Source of the DNA: Candidatus Corynebacterium avicola
Lineage (GTDB): Bacteria; Actinomycetota; Actinomycetes; Mycobacteriales; Mycobacteriaceae
DNA: 61,620 nt
Direction of reading: 5' to 3'
Assembly (NCBI GenBank): GCA_019114135.1
Contig: DXGC01000017.1
Coordinates: 1-61,620 of the forward strand
Numbering within the stretch: position 1 is the first letter of the stretch; each line of letters starts with the position of its first letter. Below the pieces are notes generated by a model. The model saw nothing but the letters and a program-made list of their open reading frames with translations, searched no databases and had not been told where the DNA came from. The position numbers and the translations under genes are program-made. This document shows, in pieces, positions 1-8,620 of the stretch.

Positions 1-383
1 GGTCCTCGGGGCGAAAGATGGTTGTGTAGGAGCTTTCATCTTCACACCGGGGACCCCTACATCTTGTGGTGGGTCCCGATCCTCATACTTGGTACCTCAT
101 CCCGGCCACGCACCCCAGATCCGGAAGAGCCGTTTACCTTGGGGAAACTCATTTTAGTGGGCATGCAGCACCTGATGGAACTTGGTGTGAAGAAGAGGCA
201 AGCTATATTTTCCGCGTAGAGTCGCCCCCTCCATCCAAGAAAAGCGGCAAGAAACGAAAGAAGAAGCGTGGAGGCTGTGACTTGCAGCTTCGTTTGGCGG
301 TTTTTCCGCGGCTTCGAATGGCGGTTCAGTCGACGCCGATGGCAACACCTGGATAGGCCACCCGGGCGCTCGGGATGGGCTTA
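1..383. other. Unassigned region, probably decayed accessory DNA
   Basis: I recognise no gene here. Short open frames exist on both strands (for example 22-219 and 66-356 forward, 154-348 reverse), but none has a convincing ribosome binding site, domain or codon pattern. The composition is visibly less GC-rich than the rest of the window. The stretch lies directly behind the cadmium module and near an insertion sequence, so leftover mobile DNA is the best guess. Confidence 0.4.
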
Positions 384-980
384 TTAAAGGCCGAAGGCGC
401 CGCCGCTGACGAGGATGAAGATGCCCAGGCCGATCAGGACGATCGGGAACAGCACGTGCTCCCAGCGCTCAAGGACTTCTGCGATGGGCGAGCGGGTGGC
501 CACGAACTTTGCCAGCAGGACCAGGCCTGCCACCAGGACGAGGAAAACGATGCAGTAGATGATGACGGCGGCAGTGTCCACGTTGAGGAAGACCGGGACG
601 TAGACGCCGATATTGTCGCCACCGTTGGCAAACGTCACACCGGCGACGGTCAGCACACCCACCTTTTTCCCGGCGATCTCCGCATTATCATCGTCGTCAT
701 CATCGCTTCGCCAGGCCTGCCAGGCCGCCCATAGTCCCAGGGCCAGGGGAATTAGTCCGAAGTACGGGATCGCCTCAGCAGGTAGGAATGCTCCTGCCCC
801 CAGCGTGACCAGGACTGCGGCCGCGAGGATGCCCATGAAGCCGAGGTACTGACCAGCCAGAATCCGAAGCGTGGTCCCTTTTTGCCCCGCCCCGCGGGCA
901 AAAAACAGCGAGAGCACGATGATGTCGTCGATATTGGTGGCGATAAACAGACCAATCGCCGACAGTAGACCGGTTACCAC
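384..980 (-). CDS. CadD-family cadmium resistance transporter
   Basis: A 198-residue polytopic membrane protein of the CadD cadmium-resistance family, expected to export or sequester Cd2+ at the cytoplasmic membrane. The N-terminus (GLLSAIGLFIATNIDDIIVL) holds the conserved Asn-Asp-Asp pair in the first membrane segment. A second NGGDN motif lies in the middle, and an acidic DDDDDDN loop separates the two halves. The GTG at 980 is chosen as start because its G is also the last base of the upstream regulator's TAG stop, and an AGGAG lies 7 nt upstream. A longer reading frame to 1037 exists but lacks such a site. Overlap with the upstream regulator implies translational coupling. The metal specificity is inferred from family and partner. 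Confidence 0.85.
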   Translation of the reverse strand: MVTGLLSAIGLFIATNIDDIIVLSLFFARGAGQKGTTLRILAGQYLGFMGILAAAVLVTLGAGAFLPAEAIPYFGLIPLALGLWAAWQAWRSDDDDDDNAEIAGKKVGVLTVAGVTFANGGDNIGVYVPVFLNVDTAAVIIYCIVFLVLVAGLVLLAKFVATRSPIAEVLERWEHVLFPIVLIGLGIFILVSGGAFGL

Positions 981-1339
981 TACGCACTCTCCTGTCCAGT
1001 GACACACCCAGGTACGGCGCATCCGGCGTCGATGCATTCGGCGTTGTCATCGACGGCCAGGGTGATATCCAGCAACGCGTTCAACGCCTGCGCCAGATGA
1101 GCATCAACGATCTCGTAGCGGGTCTGTCGCCCCTGCGGTTCGGTGACAACAATTCCGCAGTCCCTCAGGCAGGCGAGATGGTTCGACACGTTCGAGCGCG
1201 TCAGTTCCAGATCCTGGGCGAGAGCGGCCGGGTAGGCCGGCCCCTCCAGCAGCGCCAGGAGAATGCGGGAACGAGTCGGATCCGCCATGGCCCGACCCAA
1301 CCGGTTCATCACGTCTAGACGAGAAGCAATAGTCAGCAT
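980..1339 (-). CDS. cmtR: CmtR-like Cd/Pb-sensing ArsR-family repressor
   Basis: A 119-residue winged-helix ArsR/SmtB repressor. The DNA-recognition region reads LTRSNVSNHLACLRDCG. Cys57, Cys61 and Cys102 sit at exactly the positions of the three metal-ligand cysteines of Mycobacterium tuberculosis CmtR, with spacing C-x3-C in the recognition helix and the third Cys in the C-terminal tail. Metal binding should release the operator and derepress the downstream cadD-like gene, whose start codon overlaps this stop codon. No ribosome binding site precedes the ATG. A TATAGT hexamer ends 7 nt before it, so the mRNA is probably leaderless. Confidence 0.9.
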   Translation of the reverse strand: MLTIASRLDVMNRLGRAMADPTRSRILLALLEGPAYPAALAQDLELTRSNVSNHLACLRDCGIVVTEPQGRQTRYEIVDAHLAQALNALLDITLAVDDNAECIDAGCAVPGCVTGQESA

Positions 1340-1369
1340 GTGCTGAACTATACAGCTGTTGCTGAACTA
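1333..1369 (-). promoter_or_regulatory. Leaderless promoter and operator of cmtR-cadD
   Basis: On the minus strand TATAGT (1347-1352) is a good -10 hexamer, 7 nt before the ATG at 1339. The 10-mer TGCTGAACTA (plus-strand reading) occurs twice, at 1341-1350 and 1360-1369. A palindrome of TCAGCA and TGCTGA arms (1333-1346) covers the start codon. This arrangement fits autorepression by CmtR; binding itself is inferred. Confidence 0.6.
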
Positions 1370-1462
1370 ACTTCGACATGGGGTGGCGTCGTTGCCAGAG
1401 GTCGTCTGCACTTTCAGGCTGAGGCCTTCACTGCGCAGGAAGGAAGCGGCTGCCTAGTTGGC

Positions 1463-2940
1463 GGTGTTCCCGACGTGATTTAAAGGTGAGGGCTATTGCC
1501 GGCAGCTTCCGGCCCAGGCCAGCGGTGGCCCACGTACCGATCAAGGTGTCCCACTTCCAACCATTCATCACACCGAGGACCTATGCCCGATTCTACGTCT
1601 CTAGTCGCCGACACCATCATCCGGACCGTGGAACTCGGACTGACGATCACCGGGGCCGCGATCGACGACCACCACACGTGGATCACCTGCCAACCCGTCC
1701 ACCAGGACCCGACGTGCCCGTCCTGCGGGCAACCAGGACGGGGCCGTGACCACGTCACCCGCCAACTCGTGGATCTGCCCGTGGTCGGACACCCGACCCG
1801 CCTGCGGGTTCAACTACCCCGGTTCACCTGCACGAACCCTGAGTGCAGGACGCGGATCTTCCAACAGCAACTCGACTGCGCACCACCAAAACAGAAGATG
1901 ACCCTACGATGCACCCGCTGGATCCTGCAACGTCTGGCCATTGACCGGATGAGTGTCGCCGCGATCGCGAAGTCGCTGGACATCGGGTGGGACACCGTCA
2001 ACCAGGTCGCCCTGGACCAGGCCCGTGAGCTGGTCTACGGCGATCCGAACCATCTGGCCGGGGTACGGGTCCTTGGGGTGGATGAACACAAGTGGAAACA
2101 CCGCCGTGGCCAAGGGGATCCTAGTTTCGTCACCGTGATCGTGGACCTGACTCCCAACGTGGATGGCACCGGCCCAGCACGGTTGTTGGATATGGTCCCG
2201 GGCCGGTCGGCCGAGGTGCTGCGCCGCTGGTTGAAAGATCGGGACCAGACTTTCCGGGACCGGGTCAGGGTCGTGTCGATGGATGGGTTCGCCGGCTACC
2301 ACACCGCCACTGGTGAGCAGCTGCCACAGGCGAAGAAGGTCATGGACCCCTTCCATGTCGTGCATCTGGCAGCGGACAAACTGACCAAGACCCGGCAGCG
2401 GATCCAGCAGGCCACGTGTGGGCATCGCGGCAGGTCCGGGGATCCGTTGTACGGGATCCGGCGGATCATGCTGACCCGGATGGAACTGCTGACCGAGAAA
2501 CAACTCACCAAGCTGAACACTGTGTTGGCGGTCGAAGACCACGCCGCGGTGGACGTGACTCACCACATCTATCAGGACATCATCGCCGCGTACGGGCATC
2601 CGAACAAGAAGATCGGGAAACGTTGGATGTACAAGGTGCTGTGTCGGATCCGCACCGGCCTACCAACAGGGGTCCAAGAGCTGGGGCAGTTGGGCAGAAC
2701 GACGTGGAAACGCCGACACGAGATCCTGGCCTACTTCGACCACGGTGTGTCCAACGGGCCGGTCGAAGCGATCAACGGACGCCTGGAACATCTGCGCGGC
2801 ATCGCACTGGGTTTCAGAAATCTGACCCACTACATCTTGCGGTCACTGATCCACTCCGGAGGACTCCAGGCCAAGATCAATGCACTCTAAAACCGGAAGG
2901 GCCATCAAAGGTCGGATTTTCGTCGGTGCGCAAGGACACC
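1463..2940 (+). mobile_element. ISL3-family insertion sequence (ends tentative)
   Basis: An element carrying a full-length ISL3-family transposase gene. The proposed ends are GGTGTTCC beginning at 1463 and the inverted counterpart GGACACC ending at 2940. The match is short and the inner parts of the ends align poorly, sharing only CCGACG. No 8-bp target duplication is visible at these positions. The boundaries are therefore a hypothesis, while the presence of an IS is secure from the transposase. Confidence 0.55.
1583..2890 (+). CDS. ISL3-family transposase
   Basis: A 435-residue DDE transposase of the ISL3 family, close in length to the 436-residue enzymes of corynebacterial IS31831/IS1207-type elements. 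It has an N-terminal zinc-finger-like region (CPSCGQPGRGRD, then CTNPECRTR), a helix-turn-helix segment (MSVAAIAKSLDIGWDTVNQV), and the DDE-type core with GVDEHKWKHR, SMDGFAGY, DPFHVVHLA and the C-terminal NGPVEAINGRLEHLRG, which supplies the catalytic Glu. The ATG at 1583 follows a GAGGA sequence. An in-frame start at 1496 is less likely because it extends well beyond the family N-terminus. The frame is intact, so the element could be active. Confidence 0.9.
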   Translation: MPDSTSLVADTIIRTVELGLTITGAAIDDHHTWITCQPVHQDPTCPSCGQPGRGRDHVTRQLVDLPVVGHPTRLRVQLPRFTCTNPECRTRIFQQQLDCAPPKQKMTLRCTRWILQRLAIDRMSVAAIAKSLDIGWDTVNQVALDQARELVYGDPNHLAGVRVLGVDEHKWKHRRGQGDPSFVTVIVDLTPNVDGTGPARLLDMVPGRSAEVLRRWLKDRDQTFRDRVRVVSMDGFAGYHTATGEQLPQAKKVMDPFHVVHLAADKLTKTRQRIQQATCGHRGRSGDPLYGIRRIMLTRMELLTEKQLTKLNTVLAVEDHAAVDVTHHIYQDIIAAYGHPNKKIGKRWMYKVLCRIRTGLPTGVQELGQLGRTTWKRRHEILAYFDHGVSNGPVEAINGRLEHLRGIALGFRNLTHYILRSLIHSGGLQAKINAL

Positions 2941-3083
2941 ACCCTTTCATGGTGGGTATGTCCCCTACGCGCGGACGCGGCGGTTCCGGAAATGCGATCA
3001 GGGACGCGAGGTGATGAATGTCAGTCTCGCGCCGATACTACGTTACCTAACCTAGTTAGCAATAATTGGTACTAATCCTGGAG

Positions 3084-4439
3084 TCATTTCAATGCCAACT
3101 CGTGCCGCAGTGCCTCACGGACCGTGGTGAACCTGAAGCGGTGGTCGGCGCGGCTCAGCCTGTCGCAGAGCACGTGCTGGTCAGCGAGGGCGAGCTCCTC
3201 GGCGCCCTCGCGTCCGAGGAGCACCTGCGGCCCCAGGGCAGGAACAGGGAGGGCGAAGGGGATCCGCAGCGCCTGCAGGTCCGCGAGGACCGCTGCGAAG
3301 TCCGCCTGAGTGATCTCCTCCGGAGCCACCGCATTCACCGGCCCCGACAGGTCGGGGCCGACGACGGCCCGGTGGTAGATGTCCACCAGGTCGTCGACGG
3401 CCACCCAGGGGAAGTGTTGCCCGCCGCTTCCGAGGGGCCCACCTCCGATCCGGGACGAGGCCCCCAGCAGAGTCAGCAGCGGCGAGCCCCCGGCCAGCAC
3501 AAGGCCGGTGCGGATGTTCGCCACCCTCAGGCCAGCGTCGCGGGCCGGCTGGCAGGCATCCTCCCAGTCGGAGACGACCCCGGCGAGGAAACCGGTACCC
3601 GGTGCGGACTCCTCGGTGACGGCCTCGGGTCGGTCCGCCCCGTAGTAGCCGACGGCCGAGGCGCAGATGAAGGTCGTGACTCCGGGAGTCTCGGCGGCGA
3701 GCTCGGCGAGCTTGTAGGTGGGGCCGACCCGGGACTCACGGACCGCCTTGCGGTGACTGTCGGTGAAGCGTCCGGCGATCGGTGCACCTGCCAGATGCAC
3801 CACGACGTCCACCCCGTCGAGGAGGTCATCGGCCGGCGACTTCGGATCCCAGACACGTCCTCCTGGCTTCGCCGTCCGCGACAGGGAGATCACGGTGTGC
3901 CCTGCGGTCTGCAGCATCGCCACCAGTTGAGTTCCGACGGTTCCGGTGGCCCCGGTGACCGCGATGGTCAACGGCGAGCTGTCCCAGTGCCGCGTCTCCT
4001 CCAGCCGGCGGAGATCAGCGGTGAGCTGACGGTCGCGGTAGTTCGCGATCCGCGACAGCAGTGCGTCCGGAACGTTGGCGGTGATCGTGTCGGTGACTGT
4101 GCAGGACGCGCTGTCGGTCGGGTCGATCTCGTGCTGGTGGCGCCAGGTGACGACCGTGTTCAGGGGAGTCCGCGGCGTGGACTCCAGGACGTCCGTGAAT
4201 CTGCGGCCGTCCTCGAACTCCTCGGACTGATGCCGTGCGCGCCAGGTGACGCCGCCCGGGAGCCGGAAGGTCGTGGTGCCGTCGCGGAGGTTGTCCGCTT
4301 CGCCGGTGACCGTCATCCTCGCGATGCCGGGTGTCAGCCTGACCACTGCGCCCGGGCGGGTGTGCCAGTCCCAGGCAGTGTCGGCGGAGACCGGGAGGTA
4401 GGTGTGGTGGAAGAATGGCTGCGGTTGCAGTAATGACAT
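3084..4439 (-). CDS. SRPBCC-epimerase fusion protein (TIGR01777 family)
   Basis: A 451-residue protein with two parts. Residues 1 to about 150 form an SRPBCC/START-like ligand-binding domain. Residues from about 155 form an extended-SDR nucleotide-binding domain beginning TIAVTGATGTVGTQLV, with the family motifs VVHLAGAPIAGRFT, SAVGYYG and GGGPLGSGGQHFPWVAVDD typical of the YfcH/SDR39U1 group. The substrate is unknown; an NAD(P)-dependent role is inferred from the Rossmann motif. A TAGCAT hexamer lies 7 nt before the ATG, suggesting a leaderless transcript. The gene is divergent from the MarR regulator that begins at 4593. Confidence 0.85.
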   Translation of the reverse strand: MSLLQPQPFFHHTYLPVSADTAWDWHTRPGAVVRLTPGIARMTVTGEADNLRDGTTTFRLPGGVTWRARHQSEEFEDGRRFTDVLESTPRTPLNTVVTWRHQHEIDPTDSASCTVTDTITANVPDALLSRIANYRDRQLTADLRRLEETRHWDSSPLTIAVTGATGTVGTQLVAMLQTAGHTVISLSRTAKPGGRVWDPKSPADDLLDGVDVVVHLAGAPIAGRFTDSHRKAVRESRVGPTYKLAELAAETPGVTTFICASAVGYYGADRPEAVTEESAPGTGFLAGVVSDWEDACQPARDAGLRVANIRTGLVLAGGSPLLTLLGASSRIGGGPLGSGGQHFPWVAVDDLVDIYHRAVVGPDLSGPVNAVAPEEITQADFAAVLADLQALRIPFALPVPALGPQVLLGREGAEELALADQHVLCDRLSRADHRFRFTTVREALRHELALK

Positions 4440-4592
4440 TCTTCCGATGCTACGGACATTTCAATTCCTGTGAATTTCCCCGGAGTAATTACCGTTCGAC
4501 ATGAGCACTGAAATGAAGATCCTGCCACGGCATATTGCGACCGAAATTCCGCCGGTGATGCGCAGCGTCTAGTACGCTGTCCACGCTGGACG

Positions 4593-5117
4593 GTGACACT
4601 AGTGGATGAGATGACGATGCAGACCGACTACTGGTACGACGGGCGCGACCCCAACGTGGAGCTTCTCGAGGCCCTGCGTCGGTTCCGGGGCGCCGACCAT
4701 GACATGCGGCAGCGGATGAGCGACCGGATGCGACTCAACGCCACCGACATGGAGGCCGTTCGTCTGATCCTTGCCGCCGAGCGCGCGGGGGACGTCTTCA
4801 CTGCTCGCGACCTTTCCGAGGCCCTGCAGATCTCGACGGCGGCGACCGCGAAGCTGCTCAACCGTCTCACCCGGTCCGGCCACGTCGTGCGCACCAGCCA
4901 CCCCAGTGACCGACGGTCGGTGACATTGACGGTGACCTCCCTTTCCCGGGACGAGATGTCCGATGTGCTGGGCCCCATGCACGAGAGGATGATGCAGGCG
5001 GCACGTCAGGTGTCCCCCTCGGCCCGGCGCGAGATCATCGACTTCCTGGACGCGATGGCCGATGTCTTCGCGGAGGACACCGAAGAACCGGAAAGTGATT
5101 CCCCGCAAACTAGCTAA
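4593..5117 (+). CDS. MarR-family transcriptional regulator
   Basis: A winged-helix MarR protein of up to 174 residues. The DNA-binding core reads FTARDLSEALQISTAATAKLLNRLTRSGHVVRTSHPSDRRS, with the DRRS wing turn characteristic of the family. The start is uncertain: GTG 4593, ATG 4611 and ATG 4617 are in frame and none has a strong ribosome binding site. The inverted repeat GTCCA-CGC-TGGAC (4579-4591) directly upstream is a possible autoregulatory operator. The photolyase gene follows after 34 nt on the same strand, so the regulator may govern it, as well as the divergent epimerase gene. Confidence 0.8.
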   Translation: MTLVDEMTMQTDYWYDGRDPNVELLEALRRFRGADHDMRQRMSDRMRLNATDMEAVRLILAAERAGDVFTARDLSEALQISTAATAKLLNRLTRSGHVVRTSHPSDRRSVTLTVTSLSRDEMSDVLGPMHERMMQAARQVSPSARREIIDFLDAMADVFAEDTEEPESDSPQTS

Positions 5118-5151
5118 CTCGGTGAGCTATATGGTGTTAGGGTTGGCACCA

Positions 5152-6690
5152 ATGAATAGAACTCCCCCGACACTCGTATGGTTTCGTGACGATCTCCGTA
5201 CCACCGATCATGATGCACTGGCATGGGCGGTCCACCGCGGGCCGGTGATCGGCCTCATCGTCGACGAGGACCCGGACCACACCGGTGTCCGTGCCATGGG
5301 TGCGGCCGCGCGGTGGTGGTGGGGACGCAGCGTCGCGGCGCTGGCGACCAGCCTGGCGCAACGCGGGATCCCGCTGCTGCTTCGAGCGGGCGACCCGGTG
5401 GACATCGTCCCCGACATCGCCGGACGAACCGGTGCAGGTGGGGCCACCTGGCACCGTCGGTACCACGTGCCGCTCCACGAGGTGGACGACCGGGTGGCAG
5501 GCACTCTGGAGAAGCAGGGTGTCGGCGTCAGTGACCACGCGGGCTTCCTTCTCACCGAGCCAGGGGACGTCCTCACCGGGCAGGGCGAGCCGTACAAGGT
5601 GTTCACCCCGTTCGCGACAGCCGCCGCCACACAGGTGGATCCGGGGATCGACACACGCTCCGTAGACCCGCTGAGAGGGCTGAAGCGGACATCGCGGAGC
5701 CTCTCCCAGTCGGAATGGCAGGGCGCCGTCGACTCGTTGCCGGCAGAGGTGCGCGACAGCGTGGTCTCCCCCGACCTGACCACGGTAAACCCCACCGAAC
5801 CGGCGTGGACCGCCTCGCTCGCAAAGCACTGCGAGCCCGGTGAAGAAGCAGCCCGACGACGGTACGGCGCCTTCCTGGACCGGCTGTCGGAGCCGGACGG
5901 GTCCCTCGACTACGACACGGACCGGGACCGGACCGACCGGGAGGCCACGAGTGGACTGTCGCCCCATCTCAGGTTCGGTGAGATCAGTGTCCGCCGAGCC
6001 TGGTCCGAGGTCGAGGACGTCCTGTCCCCTCCGGACGCCGTCTCCTTCCGTTCCGAGCTGCTGTGGCGGGACTTCGCCTGGCACCGGCTGCACGAGCGTC
6101 CCGACCTGCACATCACCAATGTGCGGCGGCAGTTCGACGGTTTTCCGTGGGAGTGGGATCCTGACGAGAACGACGCCGCCCGCTGGTCGGGTCCCGGGTC
6201 ACCGGACCCGCGCCGTCCGACCGTCGAGGATGATCTCCACCGCGACCTCGCTGCGTGGCGTTCCGGGACCACAGGTATCCCGCTGGTCGACGCCGGGATG
6301 CGGCAACTGTGGGAGACCGGGACGATGCACAACCGGGTCCGCATGGTGGTCGGGAGTCTGCTGACGAAGAACCTGCAGATCCACTGGCGCCACGGCGAGG
6401 AATGGTTCTGGGAGACCCTCGTCGACGCCGACGCAGCGTCCAACCCCTTCAACTGGCAGTGGGTCGCCGGGTGCGGCGACGATGCCGCCCCCTACTTCCG
6501 CATCTTCAACCCGGTGACCCAGGCCCGCCGGTTCGACCCTGACGGCAGCTACGTGACCCGGTGGCTGCGGGGGAATGACGAGGACGGCGACTCCGGGGAC
6601 ACCGCGGACCCCGTCCTGAGGACACCGATCGTCGACCTCCAGCAGTCCCGGGAGGAGGCGCTGGCGGCGTTCCAGGGCATCCGCGGGTAG
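5152..6690 (+). CDS. phr: Deoxyribodipyrimidine photolyase (cryptochrome/photolyase family)
   Basis: A 512-residue flavoprotein that would use light to split cyclobutane pyrimidine dimers. The N-terminal alpha/beta antenna domain begins TLVWFRDDLRTTDHDAL. The C-terminal FAD-binding domain carries the family signature around residues 390-470: GMRQLWETGTMHNRVRM, then SLLTKNLQIHW, then NPFNWQWVAGCG and YFRIFNP. The ATG at 5152 matches the family N-terminus; an upstream in-frame ATG at 5062 lies inside the MarR gene. A short inverted repeat TAGCT-N9-AGCTA (5111-5129) spans the junction with the MarR gene. Whether this is a repair enzyme or a signalling cryptochrome cannot be told from the motifs alone; repair is the default. 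Confidence 0.9.
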   Translation: MNRTPPTLVWFRDDLRTTDHDALAWAVHRGPVIGLIVDEDPDHTGVRAMGAAARWWWGRSVAALATSLAQRGIPLLLRAGDPVDIVPDIAGRTGAGGATWHRRYHVPLHEVDDRVAGTLEKQGVGVSDHAGFLLTEPGDVLTGQGEPYKVFTPFATAAATQVDPGIDTRSVDPLRGLKRTSRSLSQSEWQGAVDSLPAEVRDSVVSPDLTTVNPTEPAWTASLAKHCEPGEEAARRRYGAFLDRLSEPDGSLDYDTDRDRTDREATSGLSPHLRFGEISVRRAWSEVEDVLSPPDAVSFRSELLWRDFAWHRLHERPDLHITNVRRQFDGFPWEWDPDENDAARWSGPGSPDPRRPTVEDDLHRDLAAWRSGTTGIPLVDAGMRQLWETGTMHNRVRMVVGSLLTKNLQIHWRHGEEWFWETLVDADAASNPFNWQWVAGCGDDAAPYFRIFNPVTQARRFDPDGSYVTRWLRGNDEDGDSGDTADPVLRTPIVDLQQSREEALAAFQGIRG

Positions 6691-6776
6691 CAGTCCGGGC
6701 CGCAGATTTCCTTTTTCGAACCGGTAACCATACCCTTACCCCTACGCCCAAGGGATGTCGTAAGGAGGTGCTTCCC

Positions 6777-8351
6777 ATGAAGCGCTTCCCGATCCGGACG
6801 GCAGTGCTGGCGCTGGTCGGGACGTTGGCGACCGGTTCACTCGTCGCCTGCGCCGACGCAAACTCCGGACCGTGGTCCCCGGGGGCGGGCAAACTGTTCG
6901 CGCGGTCCGAGCAGGCCTGCACCGACTCCGACGAGGCATCGCGGACCCTCTCGGCGGAGGGAACGATTGAGGACGCTGTGGTCGTCACGCCCGACCCCTA
7001 TGCGTCGGACGTCGCGTGCCGGACGTTGATGTACGGGGGGACGGCGGCGGATGCCGCCGCCGCAGCACAGTTCACCCTGGGGCTCACCGAGCCACAGTCC
7101 TCGGGTCCCGGCGGCGGCGCGGTCGCCGTCTACTACGACGCCGCCACCGAGGATCTGCGCACGTGGAACGCCTCGGTACCGGCCCCCAGGAAGCTCGACT
7201 CCCGCAACCGGACGGGCGTCCCGAAAACAGCGACGCTGATGCACACGATGCAGGAGAAGTACGGGAGTCTGGAGTTCGAGGAGGTCCTCACCCCGGTCGC
7301 CGACCTCGGCGACGAGGGCTTCCAGGTGAGTCCGCGGTTCGCGGGTGCGCTCGACCGTCGAATGGACGTGATCACCGACCTGCCGTGGCCGGAGGTCTCC
7401 CCCACCGAGCTGCCGGAACCGGGTGACACGGTGACGAACCCGGAGTACGCGGAGTACCTGCGTACCCTCGAGATCCCCGACCGAATCCGCTCGGAGGCCG
7501 CCCTCTGCGTCGACTACCGCGACCGGGAGGTCTGCGGCTCAAGTTCCCCCGGCACCGGCATGATGGTCGTGGGCGAAGCACTGGGGATCCTCGACAACAT
7601 CGACCCGGACGACATGGGCGGCGACCCGTCCCACGTCGTCACCGAGGCACAACGTCTCGCCCTGGCCAACGGCAACACCTGGATGCAGGACCCGAAGGTC
7701 GACCCGGAACTGGCGAAAGCCTACGTGGACACCCTGGTCACCGACCCGGGACACCTGAAACGGCAGGCTGAACGGGTCGACCCGGACGCCACGCTGGGGC
7801 ACATCGAACCCAACCAAATCAACCGCACCGACGGCACCTACCTGCGCAACCGGGAGGAGGGCACCTCCCAGATCACCGTCCGCGACGGCGAAGGGAGCAT
7901 CGCCAGCATCACCACCACGCTGTCCCAGCACTTCGGCTCCGGAGAGATGCAGGACGGCTACTTCCTGAACAACTCGCTGCGGAACTTCAGCATCTCGTCC
8001 ACGGAGACCAACCAGCGCGCCGCCGGGGTGCGTCCGAAGACGTCCATGACTCCCCTGGTCGTGTTCGACGACGGGGAACCGACCTTGGCCCTGGGGTCGG
8101 CCGGCGGCAGTCAGATCCCGTCCTACCTGATCAAGACCATTGTCGGCATGCTCGACCAGGGCCTGTCCGCACGCGATGCGGTGGACGCGGAGAACTACGG
8201 GGCGATCGGTCGCGACGAGACCTTCACCGAGGTGGACGGCGGCGGCTCGACGAGCTCGCTGAGCGTGATCTCCGTGGCCGGCGGGACGGTGTACGGCGAG
8301 GCCGACGAGCGGTCCGACGGTTCCGCGCGGTCCGCCGTCCTGACCCCGTGA
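6777..8351 (+). CDS. Gamma-glutamyltransferase-like lipoprotein
   Basis: A 524-residue Ntn-hydrolase precursor of the gamma-glutamyltransferase family. The signal peptide ends in the lipobox LVAC, so the enzyme should be a membrane-anchored lipoprotein. The large-subunit motif GGTAADAAAAAQFTLGLTEP followed by SSGPGGG is canonical. The predicted autoprocessing nucleophile is Thr363 in EEGTSQITV, and the small subunit carries the NN-x3-NF region, RPKTSMTP and the oxyanion-type GSAGGSQI. After the nucleophile the usual Thr-His is replaced by Ser-Gln. AAGGAGG precedes the ATG at 6777. It is a paralogue of the gene at 8621. Substrate preference (glutathione, poly-glutamate or other gamma-glutamyl compounds) is not visible. 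Confidence 0.85.
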   Translation: MKRFPIRTAVLALVGTLATGSLVACADANSGPWSPGAGKLFARSEQACTDSDEASRTLSAEGTIEDAVVVTPDPYASDVACRTLMYGGTAADAAAAAQFTLGLTEPQSSGPGGGAVAVYYDAATEDLRTWNASVPAPRKLDSRNRTGVPKTATLMHTMQEKYGSLEFEEVLTPVADLGDEGFQVSPRFAGALDRRMDVITDLPWPEVSPTELPEPGDTVTNPEYAEYLRTLEIPDRIRSEAALCVDYRDREVCGSSSPGTGMMVVGEALGILDNIDPDDMGGDPSHVVTEAQRLALANGNTWMQDPKVDPELAKAYVDTLVTDPGHLKRQAERVDPDATLGHIEPNQINRTDGTYLRNREEGTSQITVRDGEGSIASITTTLSQHFGSGEMQDGYFLNNSLRNFSISSTETNQRAAGVRPKTSMTPLVVFDDGEPTLALGSAGGSQIPSYLIKTIVGMLDQGLSARDAVDAENYGAIGRDETFTEVDGGGSTSSLSVISVAGGTVYGEADERSDGSARSAVLTP

Positions 8352-8547
8352 CGTCGGGTACTCGAACTCCTACGCGCTGAGCTCGGCGTTCCTCCGCGAG
8401 CACGGGGTGCGGCCCACCGCGTACCGCCGGAAAACCCGGTCGGACCAGGGATCCGGCGACGATCTGGTGGACATCTGGTGTCCGGCACCCAAGGAATCGC
8501 GCTTTGGACCCGCTTCGGGGAGTGAAATATATCACCCACACCCTTAA
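8344..8547 (+). pseudogene. C-terminal remnant of an AraC-type regulator
   Basis: Reading from the codon at 8344 gives an open frame to the TAA at 8545-8547. It begins with the second helix-turn-helix of an AraC/XylS regulator: VGYSNSYALSSAFLREHG followed by VRPTAYRR, the conserved AraC C-terminal signature. There is no start codon, the first helix-turn-helix and sensor domain are missing, and the frame begins inside the end of the preceding glutamyltransferase gene. This is a truncated gene left at a recombination junction. Confidence 0.75.
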
Positions 8548-8620
8548 CCGTCTGATGGGTTAACATTCTCGATGGAAAACTCATCTCCTACTCTGACGTC
8601 AAGTGAAAAGAGAGTGTCCG

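Noticed and set aside
3066..4433. A 455-codon plus-strand frame opposite the epimerase fusion gene
   Set aside because: The minus-strand frame has a full Rossmann motif and family blocks; the plus-strand frame has none.
5111..5129. Inverted repeat TAGCT-N9-AGCTA as a firm operator for the photolyase
   Set aside because: Arms of 5 bp at a gene junction are too weak for a separate call; mentioned with the gene only.
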